A stretch of 58,706 bases of DNA. It comes from Micrococcales bacterium 73-13 (GTDB taxonomy: Bacteria; Actinomycetota; Actinomycetes; Actinomycetales; Microbacteriaceae). The DNA lies in NCBI GenBank assembly GCA_001898855.1, contig MKVN01000048.1, forward strand, positions 1 through 58,706. The letters run 5' to 3'. A model generated the notes under the pieces. It did not search any database, had not been told where the DNA came from, and saw nothing but the letters and a program-made list of their open reading frames with translations. The translations under genes were made by a program, and so were the position numbers. Below, piece after piece: positions 16,686 through 25,296 of this stretch; positions within the stretch are counted from its first letter, which is position 1; each line of letters starts with the position of its first letter.

Positions 16686-16790
16686 TGCTGACGACAACCG
16701 TTGCATATGAAGCGTTGCAAGTCAATCAATGTGACTGATGTGAAAATACGTTACATGTTCGAAACATTCAGGGGATCCACTCGCGTGCGG
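16686..16790. promoter_or_regulatory. AT-rich divergent control region with repeats
   Basis: This stretch between the LysM gene and the Rv2175c-like gene is strikingly AT-rich compared with its surroundings. It contains two direct copies of CGTTGCA (16699-16705 and 16713-16719, 14 bases apart), the inverted repeat AGTCA-N7-TGACT (16720-16736) and the inverted repeat ATGTT-CGA-AACAT (16755-16767). Promoters for both flanking genes probably lie here, for example TTGACT on the minus strand. No regulator can be assigned. Confidence 0.5.
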
Positions 16791-16817
16791 GTTCGCGAGT
16801 GTGACATCCTCGGAGGC

Positions 16818-17159
16818 GTGGCGCCGCCTGCCGAGATCACCTGGGTGACCGTTCCCGACATCGCCGAGCGATACGGCCTGAAGCTCAGCCAGGTGCACCG
16901 GCTGATCGAGGAGCGGACGCTGCTCGCCAGTCGCGTCGACGGCGTGCTCCGGGTGCCCGAGTGGTTCCTCGGCGAGACCGAGCCGCTGCGCGAGCTGCGC
17001 GGCACCGTCGTGCTGCTGCTCGACGCCGGCTTCAGCGAGGCCGAGGCGATGGACTGGCTGCTCTCGGGGGAGGACAGCCTCGGGACCAGCCCGATCCTCG
17101 CGCTGCGCGAGGGCCGCAAGAGCGAGGTGCGCCGGGTGGCGCAGGCCCTCGCGTTCTGA
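16818..17159 (+). CDS. Rv2175c-like winged-helix DNA-binding protein
   Basis: A 113-residue protein. The first half is a helix-turn-helix (TVPDIAERYGLKLSQVHRLI) with a short wing ending in RVPEWFLGE; the second half is a helical domain, AGFSEAEAMDWLLSGEDSLG, typical of Rv2175c. In M. tuberculosis Rv2175c is a DNA-binding protein phosphorylated by PknL, and here too the gene sits close to a pknL orthologue. The GTG at 16818 follows CGGAGG; the upstream in-frame extension to 16701 is AT-rich and not protein-like. It converges on the polyprenyl synthase gene; a small hairpin CGGGA-CGA-TCCCG (17161-17173) lies between the stop codons. Confidence 0.82.
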   Translation: MAPPAEITWVTVPDIAERYGLKLSQVHRLIEERTLLASRVDGVLRVPEWFLGETEPLRELRGTVVLLLDAGFSEAEAMDWLLSGEDSLGTSPILALREGRKSEVRRVAQALAF

Positions 17160-17176
17160 CCGGGACGATCCCGCGC

Positions 17177-18298
17177 TCAGGCCTCGCGGCGGGCGACCGC
17201 CTCGGCGAGGGCGAGCAGCTCGGCGCGCGCCGACGAGGTGATCCGGGCGCCCTCGATCGCCGCGGTGGCCTGGCCGAGGTTGTAGTCGATCGCGCGCTCG
17301 ACCTGCTCGACGGCGCCGCACTCGCGCAGCGTCCGGCGGATCAGGTCGATCTGCGCCTCGTCGAGCTCGGGGTCGCCGAGCAGCTCGTCCAGCAGCGATC
17401 GCGCGGAGCCGGGCAGCACCGAGCGCGCGAGCGCGACGAGCACGGTGCGCTTGCCCTCCCTGAGGTCGTCGCCCGCCGGCTTGCCGGTCGTCTCCGGGTC
17501 CCCGTAGACGCCGAGCAGGTCGTCGCGCAGCTGGAAGGCGATCCCGAGCGGGACGCCGAAGCCGCGCAGCGCGGTGACCTGTCCGCCGGTGGCGCCGCCG
17601 AGCAGGGCGCCGATCACCAGCGGCGCCTCGACCGAGTACTTCGCCGACTTGTAGACGACGACGCGCTGCGCGCGGCGCGCGGCGTCCGCGTCGGGCCGGG
17701 CGATCCAGGAGTGCTCCTCGAGCACGTCGAGGAGCTGGCCGAAGGTGACCTCGGCGCGCATCCGCTCGAACTCGGCGACGGCCGCGGTCGCGGCGGACCG
17801 GTCCGCGAGCAGGCCGGTCGCGACCCGCAGCGCGGAGTCCGCCCAGCCGAGCAGCAGGTCGCCGAGCAGCAGCGCCGCCGCGTCGCCGAACCGCGCCGGG
17901 TCCCTCGTCCAGCCGGCATCGCGGTGCATGGTCGCGAAGGTCTCGTGCGCGGAGGCCCGGCCGCGGCGGGTGGCGGAGCGGTCGATGATGTCGTCGTGCA
18001 CGAGCGCCGCGGCGTGCAGCAGCTCGAGCGCGGCCGCGACCCCGACCACGGCGTCCGCGTCGCCGTCCGGCGCGGAGGGGGACATCGGGTCGAGCTCGTC
18101 CGGGATGCCGGCGACCGCGCGCCAGCCCCAGTAGCAGAACCGCGCACGGAACCGCTTGCCGCGCGCGAGCAGCCCGCGCGCCTCGTCGACGAACGGCGCC
18201 AGATCGGGGGAGACGGCGGCGGCGTGCTCGGCCTGCCGGTCGAGGAAGGCGTCGAGCGCGTCCTGCACGAGGTCGGTCAGACGCGAGCTCTCGGCCAC
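17177..18298 (-). CDS. idsA: polyprenyl (geranylgeranyl-type) diphosphate synthase
   Basis: A 373-residue trans-prenyltransferase that condenses isopentenyl diphosphate with allylic diphosphates. The first aspartate-rich motif is LVHDDIIDRS and the second is QLRDDLLGVYGD. The residues just before the first motif (ELLHAAALVHDD) are those that set product length, and the family usually makes C15-C20 products for carotenoids, quinones or polyprenyl carriers. Product length cannot be fixed from sequence alone. The start is GTG at 18298, with TAAGCT (18309-18304) five bases upstream. The position next to pknL matches idsA2 in M. tuberculosis. Confidence 0.92.
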   Translation of the reverse strand: MAESSRLTDLVQDALDAFLDRQAEHAAAVSPDLAPFVDEARGLLARGKRFRARFCYWGWRAVAGIPDELDPMSPSAPDGDADAVVGVAAALELLHAAALVHDDIIDRSATRRGRASAHETFATMHRDAGWTRDPARFGDAAALLLGDLLLGWADSALRVATGLLADRSAATAAVAEFERMRAEVTFGQLLDVLEEHSWIARPDADAARRAQRVVVYKSAKYSVEAPLVIGALLGGATGGQVTALRGFGVPLGIAFQLRDDLLGVYGDPETTGKPAGDDLREGKRTVLVALARSVLPGSARSLLDELLGDPELDEAQIDLIRRTLRECGAVEQVERAIDYNLGQATAAIEGARITSSARAELLALAEAVARREA

Positions 18299-18403
18299 CC
18301 CCCAAGCTTAGGGCGGCGCCCCCCGGGCGGCCGAGCGGACGAGGGGTCGCTCCTCCCGGCTACCCGGCGTATCATCGGGATAACCCGGCTGAAGGGATCA
18401 GCG

Positions 18404-18781
18404 ATGGCACTCTCGGAGCGTGAGCAGCGTCTGCTCGAGGAGATGGAGCGCAACCTCCTCCAGCACGACGCCGACGTCGTCGCGCCCGGGGCGAACCGGG
18501 GCCTGGGCTTCGGCTCCCTCGTGCTCGGCATCCTGATCGCGGTGGTCGGGCTCGGCGTCGTGATCGCGGGCATCGTGCTCCGGTCCCCGTGGATCGGCAT
18601 CGCGGGCTTCGCCGTGCTCGTCGCCGGCGCGCTGGTCGCGATGCGCCGCACGGTGCCGGACATCGCGGATCTCGGCGGGACGGCCCCGCGGTCCTCGGGC
18701 GCGAAGCCGCCGCGGTCCTCCTTCATGTCGAACCTCGAGGACCGCTGGGACCGGCGCCGCGACGGGCACGACGAGGGCTGA
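18404..18781 (+). CDS. DUF3040 membrane protein
   Basis: A 125-residue protein with the standard DUF3040 N-terminus [17 protein letters not shown], two adjacent transmembrane helices ([19 protein letters not shown] and [18 protein letters not shown]), and a basic hydrophilic tail. The family is confined mainly to actinobacteria and lies next to the division cluster in many of them; its function is unknown. GAAGGGA before the ATG is a good ribosome binding site, and TATCAT near 18370 may be the -10 element. A strong terminator follows 24 bases after the stop. Confidence 0.9.
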   Translation: MALSEREQRLLEEMERNLLQHDADVVAPGANRGLGFGSLVLGILIAVVGLGVVIAGIVLRSPWIGIAGFAVLVAGALVAMRRTVPDIADLGGTAPRSSGAKPPRSSFMSNLEDRWDRRRDGHDEG

Positions 18782-18804
18782 GGCCGCCGACTCCCTCCAC
18801 TTCG

Positions 18805-18830
18805 AACTCCCCCGAGGAATCGGGGGAGTT
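18805..18830 (+). terminator. intrinsic terminator between DUF3040 gene and mraZ
   Basis: AACTCCCCCG (18805-18814) and CGGGGGAGTT (18821-18830) form a perfect 10-base-pair stem with a six-base loop, followed by TTCTGCG-type sequence after the stem. It separates the DUF3040 transcript from the mraZ promoter. Confidence 0.8.
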
Positions 18831-18870
18831 TCTGCGTTCCGGCGCGTCGTCATGCGGTCAATGCGATGCA

Positions 18871-18900
18871 AAGTGGAGGGAAGTGGAGTAAAGTGGAGGA
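18871..18900 (+). promoter_or_regulatory. MraZ-binding boxes and mraZ promoter
   Basis: Three consecutive 10-base units each begin AAGTGGAG (18871, 18881, 18891). This matches the tandem GTGG-containing repeats bound by MraZ, which autoregulates the division cluster in other bacteria. A TAAAGT element (18889-18894) spans the second and third units and is the likely -10, so MraZ binding would block the promoter. A fourth copy, AAGTGGAGGG on the minus strand, lies at 18802-18793 beyond the terminator. Confidence 0.8.
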
Positions 18901-18939
18901 CACCGAAGGTCTGGCCGGAAACCGAGGGGAGGAGCGACG

Positions 18940-19371
18940 TTGCTGCTCGGCACCTACCTCCCCAAGCTCGACGACAAGGGCCGCCTGATCCTCCCGGCCA
19001 GGTTCCGCGACGAGCTCTCCGGCGGCGTCGTCATCACCCGGGGCCAGGAGCGGTGCCTCTACGTCTTCTCCGAGCGCGAGTTCGCGACGTTCAGCGACCG
19101 CATCCGGCAGGCCCCCGTCACCAGCAAGCAGGGGCGCGACTTCATCCGGCTGCTGCTCTCCGGTGCGAACCAGGAGCGCCCCGACGCGCAGCACCGCGTC
19201 ACGCTCCCGCCGGCGCTGCGCGCCTACGCGGGCCTCGAGCGCGACCTCACCGTCATCGGCGCCGGCAACCGCGCCGAGATCTGGTCGACCCCGGCCTGGG
19301 AGGCCTACTACGCCTCGGTCGAGTCCGACTACGCGAACACCGCGGAGGAGGTGATCCCCGGCCTCTTCTAG
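18940..19371 (+). CDS. mraZ: transcriptional regulator MraZ
   Basis: A 143-residue protein with two tandem AbrB-like swapped-hairpin domains. The first opens [19 protein letters not shown] with FRDEL; the second carries [20 protein letters not shown]. MraZ forms a ring that binds GTGG repeats and represses its own operon. The start is TTG at 18940, preceded by GGGGAGGAG; I accept it because it reproduces the family N-terminus exactly. It heads the division and cell-wall cluster and has three matching boxes upstream. Confidence 0.96.
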   Translation: MLLGTYLPKLDDKGRLILPARFRDELSGGVVITRGQERCLYVFSEREFATFSDRIRQAPVTSKQGRDFIRLLLSGANQERPDAQHRVTLPPALRAYAGLERDLTVIGAGNRAEIWSTPAWEAYYASVESDYANTAEEVIPGLF

Positions 19372-19493
19372 GCGTCCGCCGGCGCCCCTGGTGCCGATCT
19401 CCCGCCGCGCACCCTGACCCGCTTCCCCTGGGCCAGGTGGTGCGGATGGGGATCGGGATCCGGGGAGCGGGGCGGAGGCCGGCCAGGTTCCCC

Positions 19494-20447
19494 ATGGACG
19501 ACGCCGCCATCCACACCCCGGTCATGCTCGAGCGCACGCTGGAGCTGCTCGCCCCCGCGCTCGGCCGCGACGGGGCGATCGCCGTCGACGCGACCCTCGG
19601 CATGGGCGGTCACGCCGAGGCGCTGCTGACCGCCTTCCCCGGCCTGCGCCTGATCGGCATCGACCGGGACGCCGACGCGATCGCGATCGCGACGCGCCGC
19701 CTCGCCTTCGCCGGCGACCGGCTCACGATCGTGCACGCCGTCTACGACGAGATCGCCAGGGCGCTGGAGGCCGCCGGCGTCCGGCGGGCGGACGCGGTGC
19801 TGTTCGACCTCGGGGTGTCCTCGCTGCAGCTCGACCGGGTCGAGCGCGGCTTCGCCTACGCGCAGGACGCGCCGCTGGACATGCGGATGGATCGCAGCGC
19901 CGGCCCGACCGCGGCCGCGATCGTCGCCGAGTACAGCGAGGCCGAGCTGCGGCGCATCCTGCAGGAGCACGGCGAGGAGCGGCTCGCGCAGCGCTACGCG
20001 CGGCGCATCGTCCGGGAGCGCGCGGTGGCGCCGATCGCGACCAGCGCGCAGCTGGTCCGGATCATCACGGAGGCGACGCCGGCGGCCGCACGGCGCAGCG
20101 GCCACCCCGCGAAGCGGGTGTTCCAGGCGCTGCGCATCGAGGTCAACCGCGAGCTCGAGGTGCTCGAGCGCGCCATCCCGGCGGCGCTGGACGCGCTCGC
20201 CGTCGGGGGGCGGATCGTCGTGCTCGCCTACCAGTCGCTGGAGGACCGGATCGTCAAGCGCGAGCTCGCCGCCCGCAGCCGCTCCACCGCCCCAGCCGGC
20301 CTGCCGGTCGAGCTGCCGGAGCACCGCCCCGAGCTGCGGCTGCTGACCCGGGGCGCCGAGCTCGCCGACGACGCGCAGCGGGCGGAGAACCCGCGCTCCG
20401 CGCCGGTGCGGCTGCGCGCGGCCGAGCGGATCCGGGAGGCCGCATGA
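19494..20447 (+). CDS. rsmH: 16S rRNA (cytosine1402-N4)-methyltransferase
   Basis: A 317-residue SAM-dependent methyltransferase (formerly MraW) that modifies C1402 in the ribosomal decoding centre. Motifs seen: [13 protein letters not shown] at the start, [13 protein letters not shown] (SAM-binding loop), [34 protein letters not shown], and [18 protein letters not shown] near residue 205. The start at 19494 gives the canonical [10 protein letters not shown]; an in-frame ATG at 19446 would add 16 Arg/Gly-rich residues. The 122 bases after mraZ show no clear element. Its stop overlaps the ftsL start (ATGA). Confidence 0.96.
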   Translation: MDDAAIHTPVMLERTLELLAPALGRDGAIAVDATLGMGGHAEALLTAFPGLRLIGIDRDADAIAIATRRLAFAGDRLTIVHAVYDEIARALEAAGVRRADAVLFDLGVSSLQLDRVERGFAYAQDAPLDMRMDRSAGPTAAAIVAEYSEAELRRILQEHGEERLAQRYARRIVRERAVAPIATSAQLVRIITEATPAAARRSGHPAKRVFQALRIEVNRELEVLERAIPAALDALAVGGRIVVLAYQSLEDRIVKRELAARSRSTAPAGLPVELPEHRPELRLLTRGAELADDAQRAENPRSAPVRLRAAERIREAA

Positions 20448-21028
20448 ACGCCACCGCGCCCATCCGCATCCCGTCGACGCGGCACGTCCGCTCCGAGACG
20501 CTCGCCCCCCGTCCCCGCCGGCTCACCGAGGTCGTCACCACGCGCGGCCAGCGCCGTGCCCGGCCGCGCGTCGTGCACGCGGTCACCGCGATCGCCGGCG
20601 TGCTCGCCATCGTCGGCGCCCAGCTGCTGCTGTCGATCGCGATCAGCGGCGGGGCCTACCGGATCAGCGACCTGCAGCAGCAGCAGCGCTCGCTCACCCG
20701 GGAGTCGGAGAGCCTCTCCGAGCAGCTCGAGATCGCGGCGGCGACCCAGCACCTGGCGAGCGCCGCGGCCTCGCTCGGGATGGTGCCGGCGACGGCGACG
20801 AGCTTCTTCCTCGACCTCGCGACCGGCGGCGCCGTCGGCGCCCCCGGGATGCCGGACTCGACCGGCTGCGGCGGCGCCTGCAACCTGGTGCCGAACCAGC
20901 TGACCAAGTCGCTGCCGGCCGTGCTGCCCGCCGACGGCAGCGGGCTGCCGGTCGGCGTGCAGACCCAGCTGCAGCCAGCCGAAACGCCGACGACCTCCCT
21001 CGGCATCCCCGCTCCGGTGACACACTGA
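20444..21028 (+). CDS. ftsL: FtsL-like division protein
   Basis: A 194-residue bitopic protein: a basic cytoplasmic tail of about 45 residues, one membrane helix ([21 protein letters not shown]), then a coiled-coil-like periplasmic segment rich in Gln and Leu ([18 protein letters not shown]), and a loosely structured C-terminal extension. Sequence conservation in FtsL is low, so the call rests on topology and position between rsmH and ftsI. FtsL works with FtsQ and FtsB to activate septal synthesis. It overlaps the rsmH stop by four bases and ends five bases before ftsI. Confidence 0.85.
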   Translation: MNATAPIRIPSTRHVRSETLAPRPRRLTEVVTTRGQRRARPRVVHAVTAIAGVLAIVGAQLLLSIAISGGAYRISDLQQQQRSLTRESESLSEQLEIAAATQHLASAAASLGMVPATATSFFLDLATGGAVGAPGMPDSTGCGGACNLVPNQLTKSLPAVLPADGSGLPVGVQTQLQPAETPTTSLGIPAPVTH

Positions 21029-21033
21029 CGAAC

Positions 21034-22782
21034 GTGCGCGGCGAGGAGAGGACGAGACGGACCCGTCGCCCCGGGCTCCGCTTCGGCGCGGCCGTCGCGC
21101 TGACGCTCGTCGTGGTCGTCGCCTTCGCCGTGCGGCTGGTGGACATCCAGGTCGTCTCCGCCGCGACCCTCACCCAGCAGGCGAAGGACCGCCGCGCGCT
21201 CGAGGCGCCCGTCTACGGCGTGCGCGGCGACATCGTCGACCGCGAGGGGAACGTGCTCGCCGACAGCGTCGAGCGCTACGACATCACCGTCTCGCCGCGG
21301 GTCGCGCTCGGCTTCACCGAGCTGAACGGATCGGTCGAGCAGGCGCTCGCCGGCATCGCCGGGGTGACCGGCCAGGACCCGGCGGCGCTGATGCAGATCC
21401 TCGCCGAGGACCCGCAGAGCGACTACGCGGTGCTCTCCAAGGGCCTCACCCTCGAGCAGTACCAGGCGGTCGACGCCCTCGACATCCCGTGGGTCTACGC
21501 GGTCCGGGTGCAGTCCCGGACGTACCCCAACGGCGCGATCGCCGGCAACCTGATCGGCTTCCTCGGCACGGACGAGCCGCTCGCCGGCCTGGAGCGCTCG
21601 CAGAACGCCTGCCTCGCCGCACAGGACGGCGTCATCAGCTACGAGCGCTCCGAGGACGGCGTGCGCATCCCCGACACCGAGGTGACGGAGGTGCCGGCCG
21701 TCGACGGCGGCACCCTCAAGCTCACCATCGACCGCGATCTGCAGTGGTACCTCCAGGAGACCACCGCGAAGGCCGGGATGCACTTCGGCGCCACCTGGGG
21801 CTCCGTCGCGGTGGTCCGGGTCTCCGACGGCGCGATCATGGCGCTCACCGACTGGCCGACGCTCGACCCGAACGACTTCCAGGACGCCGATCCGTCGGTC
21901 ACCGGCTCCCGGGCGTTCGCCATCCCGTACGAGCCCGGCTCGATCATGAAGCCGATCAACGCGGCGATCGCGATCGACCTCGGCACCGTGACGCCCGAGA
22001 CCCCGCTCGACGCGCCGTACGCGAAGGACTTCGGCGAGGCGGGTCGGATCACCGACGCGACCTGGCACGACCCGCAGCTGACCGTCACCGGCAGCCTCGT
22101 CGAGTCGTCGAACACCGGCACCTCGGACATCGCCGACACGATGCCGAACGAGCCGCGCTACGACTACCTGCAGCGCTTCGGCTTCGGCCACGGCACCGAG
22201 GTCGGCTTCACCGGCGAGTCGGGCGGCTACCTGCCCGAGCTGCAGGACTGGGACGCCCGCACCCGCCTGGTGATGGGCTACGGCCAGGCGATGTCGACGA
22301 CGATCCTGCAGATGGCGAGCGCCTACCAGACGATCGGCAACGACGGCGTGCGGATGCCGCTCAAGCTCGTCGACTCCTGCACCCAGCCCGACGGCACGGT
22401 CGTCGAGAACGACCCGGGCGAGCCCGAGCGGGTGGTCCGGTCGGAGACCGCCGCCGAGGTCCGCAACATGCTCGAGATGGTCTTCCTGCACAACGGCGTC
22501 ACCGACTCGCTGGCGATCCCGGGCTACCGCCTCGGCGTTAAGTCGGGCACCGCGGAGGTCGCGGAGAACGGCGAGTACGGGAACAAGACCGTGATCTCCT
22601 ACGCGGGCCTGGTGCCGGCGGACCGTCCCGAGTACGCGATCGTCATCTCCCTCGGCGTGCCGTGGTCGGCGTTCTCCAGCAACCTGGCCCCGTACTGGCG
22701 CGACGTCGCCAGCCAGGTGATCACCATGTTCCACGTGCAGCCGTCGTCGGGGGCTCCGGCCGAGATCCCGACGACCTGGTGA
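21034..22782 (+). CDS. ftsI: septal penicillin-binding protein, class B transpeptidase
   Basis: A 582-residue class B PBP with a short cytoplasmic tail, one membrane helix (residues about 18-40) and the pedestal domain with GVRGDIVDREGNVLA. The transpeptidase domain has YEPGSIMKPINA (catalytic Ser 303 and Lys 306), SSNTG (SxN motif) and VKSGTAEV (KTG-type motif). It crosslinks peptidoglycan at the septum with FtsW. The start is GTG at 21034. The intervening residues of the SxxK motif are Ile-Met instead of the more frequent Thr-Phe, a small change outside the catalytic residues. murF begins four bases after its stop, with no murE between them. Confidence 0.95.
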   Translation: MRGEERTRRTRRPGLRFGAAVALTLVVVVAFAVRLVDIQVVSAATLTQQAKDRRALEAPVYGVRGDIVDREGNVLADSVERYDITVSPRVALGFTELNGSVEQALAGIAGVTGQDPAALMQILAEDPQSDYAVLSKGLTLEQYQAVDALDIPWVYAVRVQSRTYPNGAIAGNLIGFLGTDEPLAGLERSQNACLAAQDGVISYERSEDGVRIPDTEVTEVPAVDGGTLKLTIDRDLQWYLQETTAKAGMHFGATWGSVAVVRVSDGAIMALTDWPTLDPNDFQDADPSVTGSRAFAIPYEPGSIMKPINAAIAIDLGTVTPETPLDAPYAKDFGEAGRITDATWHDPQLTVTGSLVESSNTGTSDIADTMPNEPRYDYLQRFGFGHGTEVGFTGESGGYLPELQDWDARTRLVMGYGQAMSTTILQMASAYQTIGNDGVRMPLKLVDSCTQPDGTVVENDPGEPERVVRSETAAEVRNMLEMVFLHNGVTDSLAIPGYRLGVKSGTAEVAENGEYGNKTVISYAGLVPADRPEYAIVISLGVPWSAFSSNLAPYWRDVASQVITMFHVQPSSGAPAEIPTTW

Positions 22783-22786
22783 GCCC

Positions 22787-24196
22787 GTGATCCGGCTGAC
22801 CGCGGCCGAGATCGCCGCGATCCTCGGCGGCGAGCTGCACGGCGACCCTGGCGCGGCGGTGACCGGCTCCGTCCAGACCGACTCCCGTCGGGTCGGCCGA
22901 GGCGACCTGTTCTTCGCGCTGCCGGGCGAGACCGCCGACGGGGCCCGGTTCGCCCCGGCGGCGGCCGAGGCGGGGGCGGCGCTCGTCGTCGCCGAGCGGC
23001 CGCTCGAGCTGCCGATCCCGCTCGTCGTCGTGCCGGACGCGCTCGCCGCGCTCGCCGCGCTGGCCCGCGAGGCGGTCGCCAGGGTCCGCGCGCTCGGCCG
23101 GCTCCGCGTCGTCGCGGTCACCGGGTCGAACGGGAAGACGACGACCAAGAACATGCTGCGCGCGATCCTCTCGACCGCCGGCGAGACGGTCGCGCCGGAG
23201 GGGTCGTTCAACAACGACGTCGGCGCGCCCGTGACCATGCTGCGCACGACCGCGACGACGGAGTTCCTCGTCGTGGAGATGGGCGCCGACGCCGTCGGCG
23301 ACGTCGAGCGGCTGGTGGGGCTGGCCGTGCCGGACGTCGGCGTCGTGCTCAAGGTCGGCACCGCGCACATCGGGAAGTTCGGCAGCCAGGAGGCGATCGC
23401 GCGGGCCAAGGGCGAGCTGGTCCGCGATCTGCCGCCGACCGCCGTGGCCGTGCTCAACCGCGACGACCCGCTCGTCTCGGCGATGCCGACCGCGGCGCGG
23501 GTGCGGCGCTTCGGGCTCGGCGGCGGGCCGGCCGACGACGCCGACTGGCTCGCCGAGGACGTCCGGCTCTCGCCGGCGGGCACCGCCTTCGTGCTGCGGC
23601 ACGGCGGGCGGCGGCGCCCGGTGGCGCTGCGGATCCTCGGCGAGCACCACGTGATGAACGCGCTCGCCGCGCTCGCCGCCGCCGACGCGCTCGGCGTCGG
23701 ACCGGACGCGGCGATCCCGGCGCTGGAGGCGATGGACCGCGCGGAGCGCTGGCGGATGGAGCTGCTCGAGGGGCCGGGCGGGATCACGGTCATCAACGAC
23801 GCCTACAACGCGAGCCCCGAGTCGACCGCCGCCGCGCTGCGCACGCTCGCCGAGCTGACCCGCGGGCGGACGCGGGCCGTCGCGCTGCTCGGCGAGATGG
23901 CCGAGCTCGGCGCGCACGCCGCGGAGGCGCACGACCGGATCGGCCGCCTCGCGGTGCGGCTGAACATCGACCTCCTCGTCGTCGTCGGCGAGGGCGCTCG
24001 CGCGATCCACCTCGGCGCGCAGCACGAGGGCTCGTGGGGGAGCGAGGCGCTGTTCGCCGAGACGGACGCCGCCGCCTACGATGCTGTCCGTGCGCTGCTC
24101 CAGCCCGGGGACGTCGTTCTCGTGAAGTCCTCGAAGTCCGCGGGGCTGCGGCACCTCGGCGATCGCCTGGCCGGCCGCGAGGAGACGGCCGGATGA
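22787..24196 (+). CDS. murF: UDP-MurNAc-tripeptide-D-alanyl-D-alanine ligase
   Basis: A 469-residue Mur ligase that adds D-Ala-D-Ala to the UDP-MurNAc-tripeptide in the cytoplasm. It shows the N-terminal substrate domain with [16 protein letters not shown], the ATP loop [17 protein letters not shown] near residue 107, [13 protein letters not shown], the conserved [13 protein letters not shown], and [19 protein letters not shown], which marks MurF rather than MurE. The GTG at 22787 follows the ftsI stop by four bases, so the genes are coupled. The end overlaps mraY by four bases. Confidence 0.96.
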   Translation: MIRLTAAEIAAILGGELHGDPGAAVTGSVQTDSRRVGRGDLFFALPGETADGARFAPAAAEAGAALVVAERPLELPIPLVVVPDALAALAALAREAVARVRALGRLRVVAVTGSNGKTTTKNMLRAILSTAGETVAPEGSFNNDVGAPVTMLRTTATTEFLVVEMGADAVGDVERLVGLAVPDVGVVLKVGTAHIGKFGSQEAIARAKGELVRDLPPTAVAVLNRDDPLVSAMPTAARVRRFGLGGGPADDADWLAEDVRLSPAGTAFVLRHGGRRRPVALRILGEHHVMNALAALAAADALGVGPDAAIPALEAMDRAERWRMELLEGPGGITVINDAYNASPESTAAALRTLAELTRGRTRAVALLGEMAELGAHAAEAHDRIGRLAVRLNIDLLVVVGEGARAIHLGAQHEGSWGSEALFAETDAAAYDAVRALLQPGDVVLVKSSKSAGLRHLGDRLAGREETAG

Positions 24197-25296
24197 TCGC
24201 GCTGCTGCTGGCGGCCGGCATCTCGCTGCTGTTCACCCTGCTCCTGACGCCGCTGTTCGCCCGGCTGTTCAAGCGGATCGGCTGGGGGCAGTACATCAAC
24301 GCGGACGGTCCGCGCACCCACGAGGTCAAGCGCGGCACGCCGACCATGGGCGGCATCGTCTTCATCGCGGGCGCCTGCATCGGCTACTTCGTCGGCTACT
24401 GGATCGCCGGCGACCACCCGACCATGTCCGGCGCGCTCGTGCTCTACCTGATGTGCGGGCTCGCGCTGATCGGGTTCGTCGACGACTTCATGAAGACCCA
24501 CCGGCGCCGCAGCCTCGGGCTCGGGCCCTGGCAGAAGGTCGTCGGCCAGGTCGTCGTGGCCGGCGGCTTCGCCGCGCTCGCGCTCAACTTCCCGGACGAG
24601 CACGACCGCACGCCGGCCTCGTTCCACATCTCGGCCATCCGCGACATCTCCTGGCTCGACCTGGCGACCTGGGGCCTCGTGGTCGGCGGCATCCTGTTCG
24701 CGATCTGGGTCACCTTCATGGTCGTGGCCGCCTCGAACGGGGTGAACCTCACCGACGGCCTGGACGGCCTCGCCGCGGGGTCCTCGATCTTCGCGTTCAT
24801 CGCGTACATCGTGATCGGGTTCTGGCAGTTCAACCAGTGGTGCGACAGCCCGCGCATCGGGCACGTCGTGATGGAGGCGTGCTACGACGTCCGCGACCCG
24901 CTCGACCTGGCCGTCATCGCGGCCGCGATCACCGGCTCGCTGATCGGCTTCCTGTGGTGGAACACCTCGCCGGCGCAGATCTTCATGGGCGACACCGGCT
25001 CCCTCGGGCTCGGCGGCGCGATGGCCGCGCTCGCGATCCTCAGCCGCACCGAGCTGCTGCTGGTGCTCGTCGGCGGTCTGTTCGTCATCGAGGTCGGCTC
25101 GGTCGCGCTGCAGCGGACCTACTTCAAGCTCACCAAGGGCCGGCGCATCTTCCGCGCGAGCCCGCTGCACCACCACTTCGAGATGCTCGGCTGGGGCGAG
25201 GTCACCGTCGTCGTGCGGTTCTGGATCATCTCGGCGCTGTTCGTCGGCGCCGCCGTCGGCCTGTTCTACCTCGAGTGGATCTCGGGGAACCCTTGA
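24193..25296 (+). CDS. mraY: phospho-N-acetylmuramoyl-pentapeptide transferase
   Basis: A 367-residue polytopic membrane enzyme that makes lipid I from UDP-MurNAc-pentapeptide and undecaprenyl phosphate. About ten hydrophobic helices are present. Signature segments are [10 protein letters not shown] near residue 51, the aspartate pair IGFVDDFMK near 97, [28 protein letters not shown] and the histidine cluster [12 protein letters not shown]. Coupled to murF and murD by overlapping start and stop codons, so the cluster is translated as a chain here. Confidence 0.97.
   Translation: MIALLLAAGISLLFTLLLTPLFARLFKRIGWGQYINADGPRTHEVKRGTPTMGGIVFIAGACIGYFVGYWIAGDHPTMSGALVLYLMCGLALIGFVDDFMKTHRRRSLGLGPWQKVVGQVVVAGGFAALALNFPDEHDRTPASFHISAIRDISWLDLATWGLVVGGILFAIWVTFMVVAASNGVNLTDGLDGLAAGSSIFAFIAYIVIGFWQFNQWCDSPRIGHVVMEACYDVRDPLDLAVIAAAITGSLIGFLWWNTSPAQIFMGDTGSLGLGGAMAALAILSRTELLLVLVGGLFVIEVGSVALQRTYFKLTKGRRIFRASPLHHHFEMLGWGEVTVVVRFWIISALFVGAAVGLFYLEWISGNP

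Noticed and set aside
16644-16700. Possible riboswitch (c-di-AMP type) before the LysM gene
   Set aside because: Wall-hydrolase genes in actinobacteria often have one, but the GC-rich part of the leader here is only about 50 bases and lacks the conserved cores I would expect.
16732-16746. CRP/GlxR-like site containing TGTGA near the Rv2175c-like gene
   Set aside because: Only one half-site is present; the TCACA partner at the required spacing is missing.
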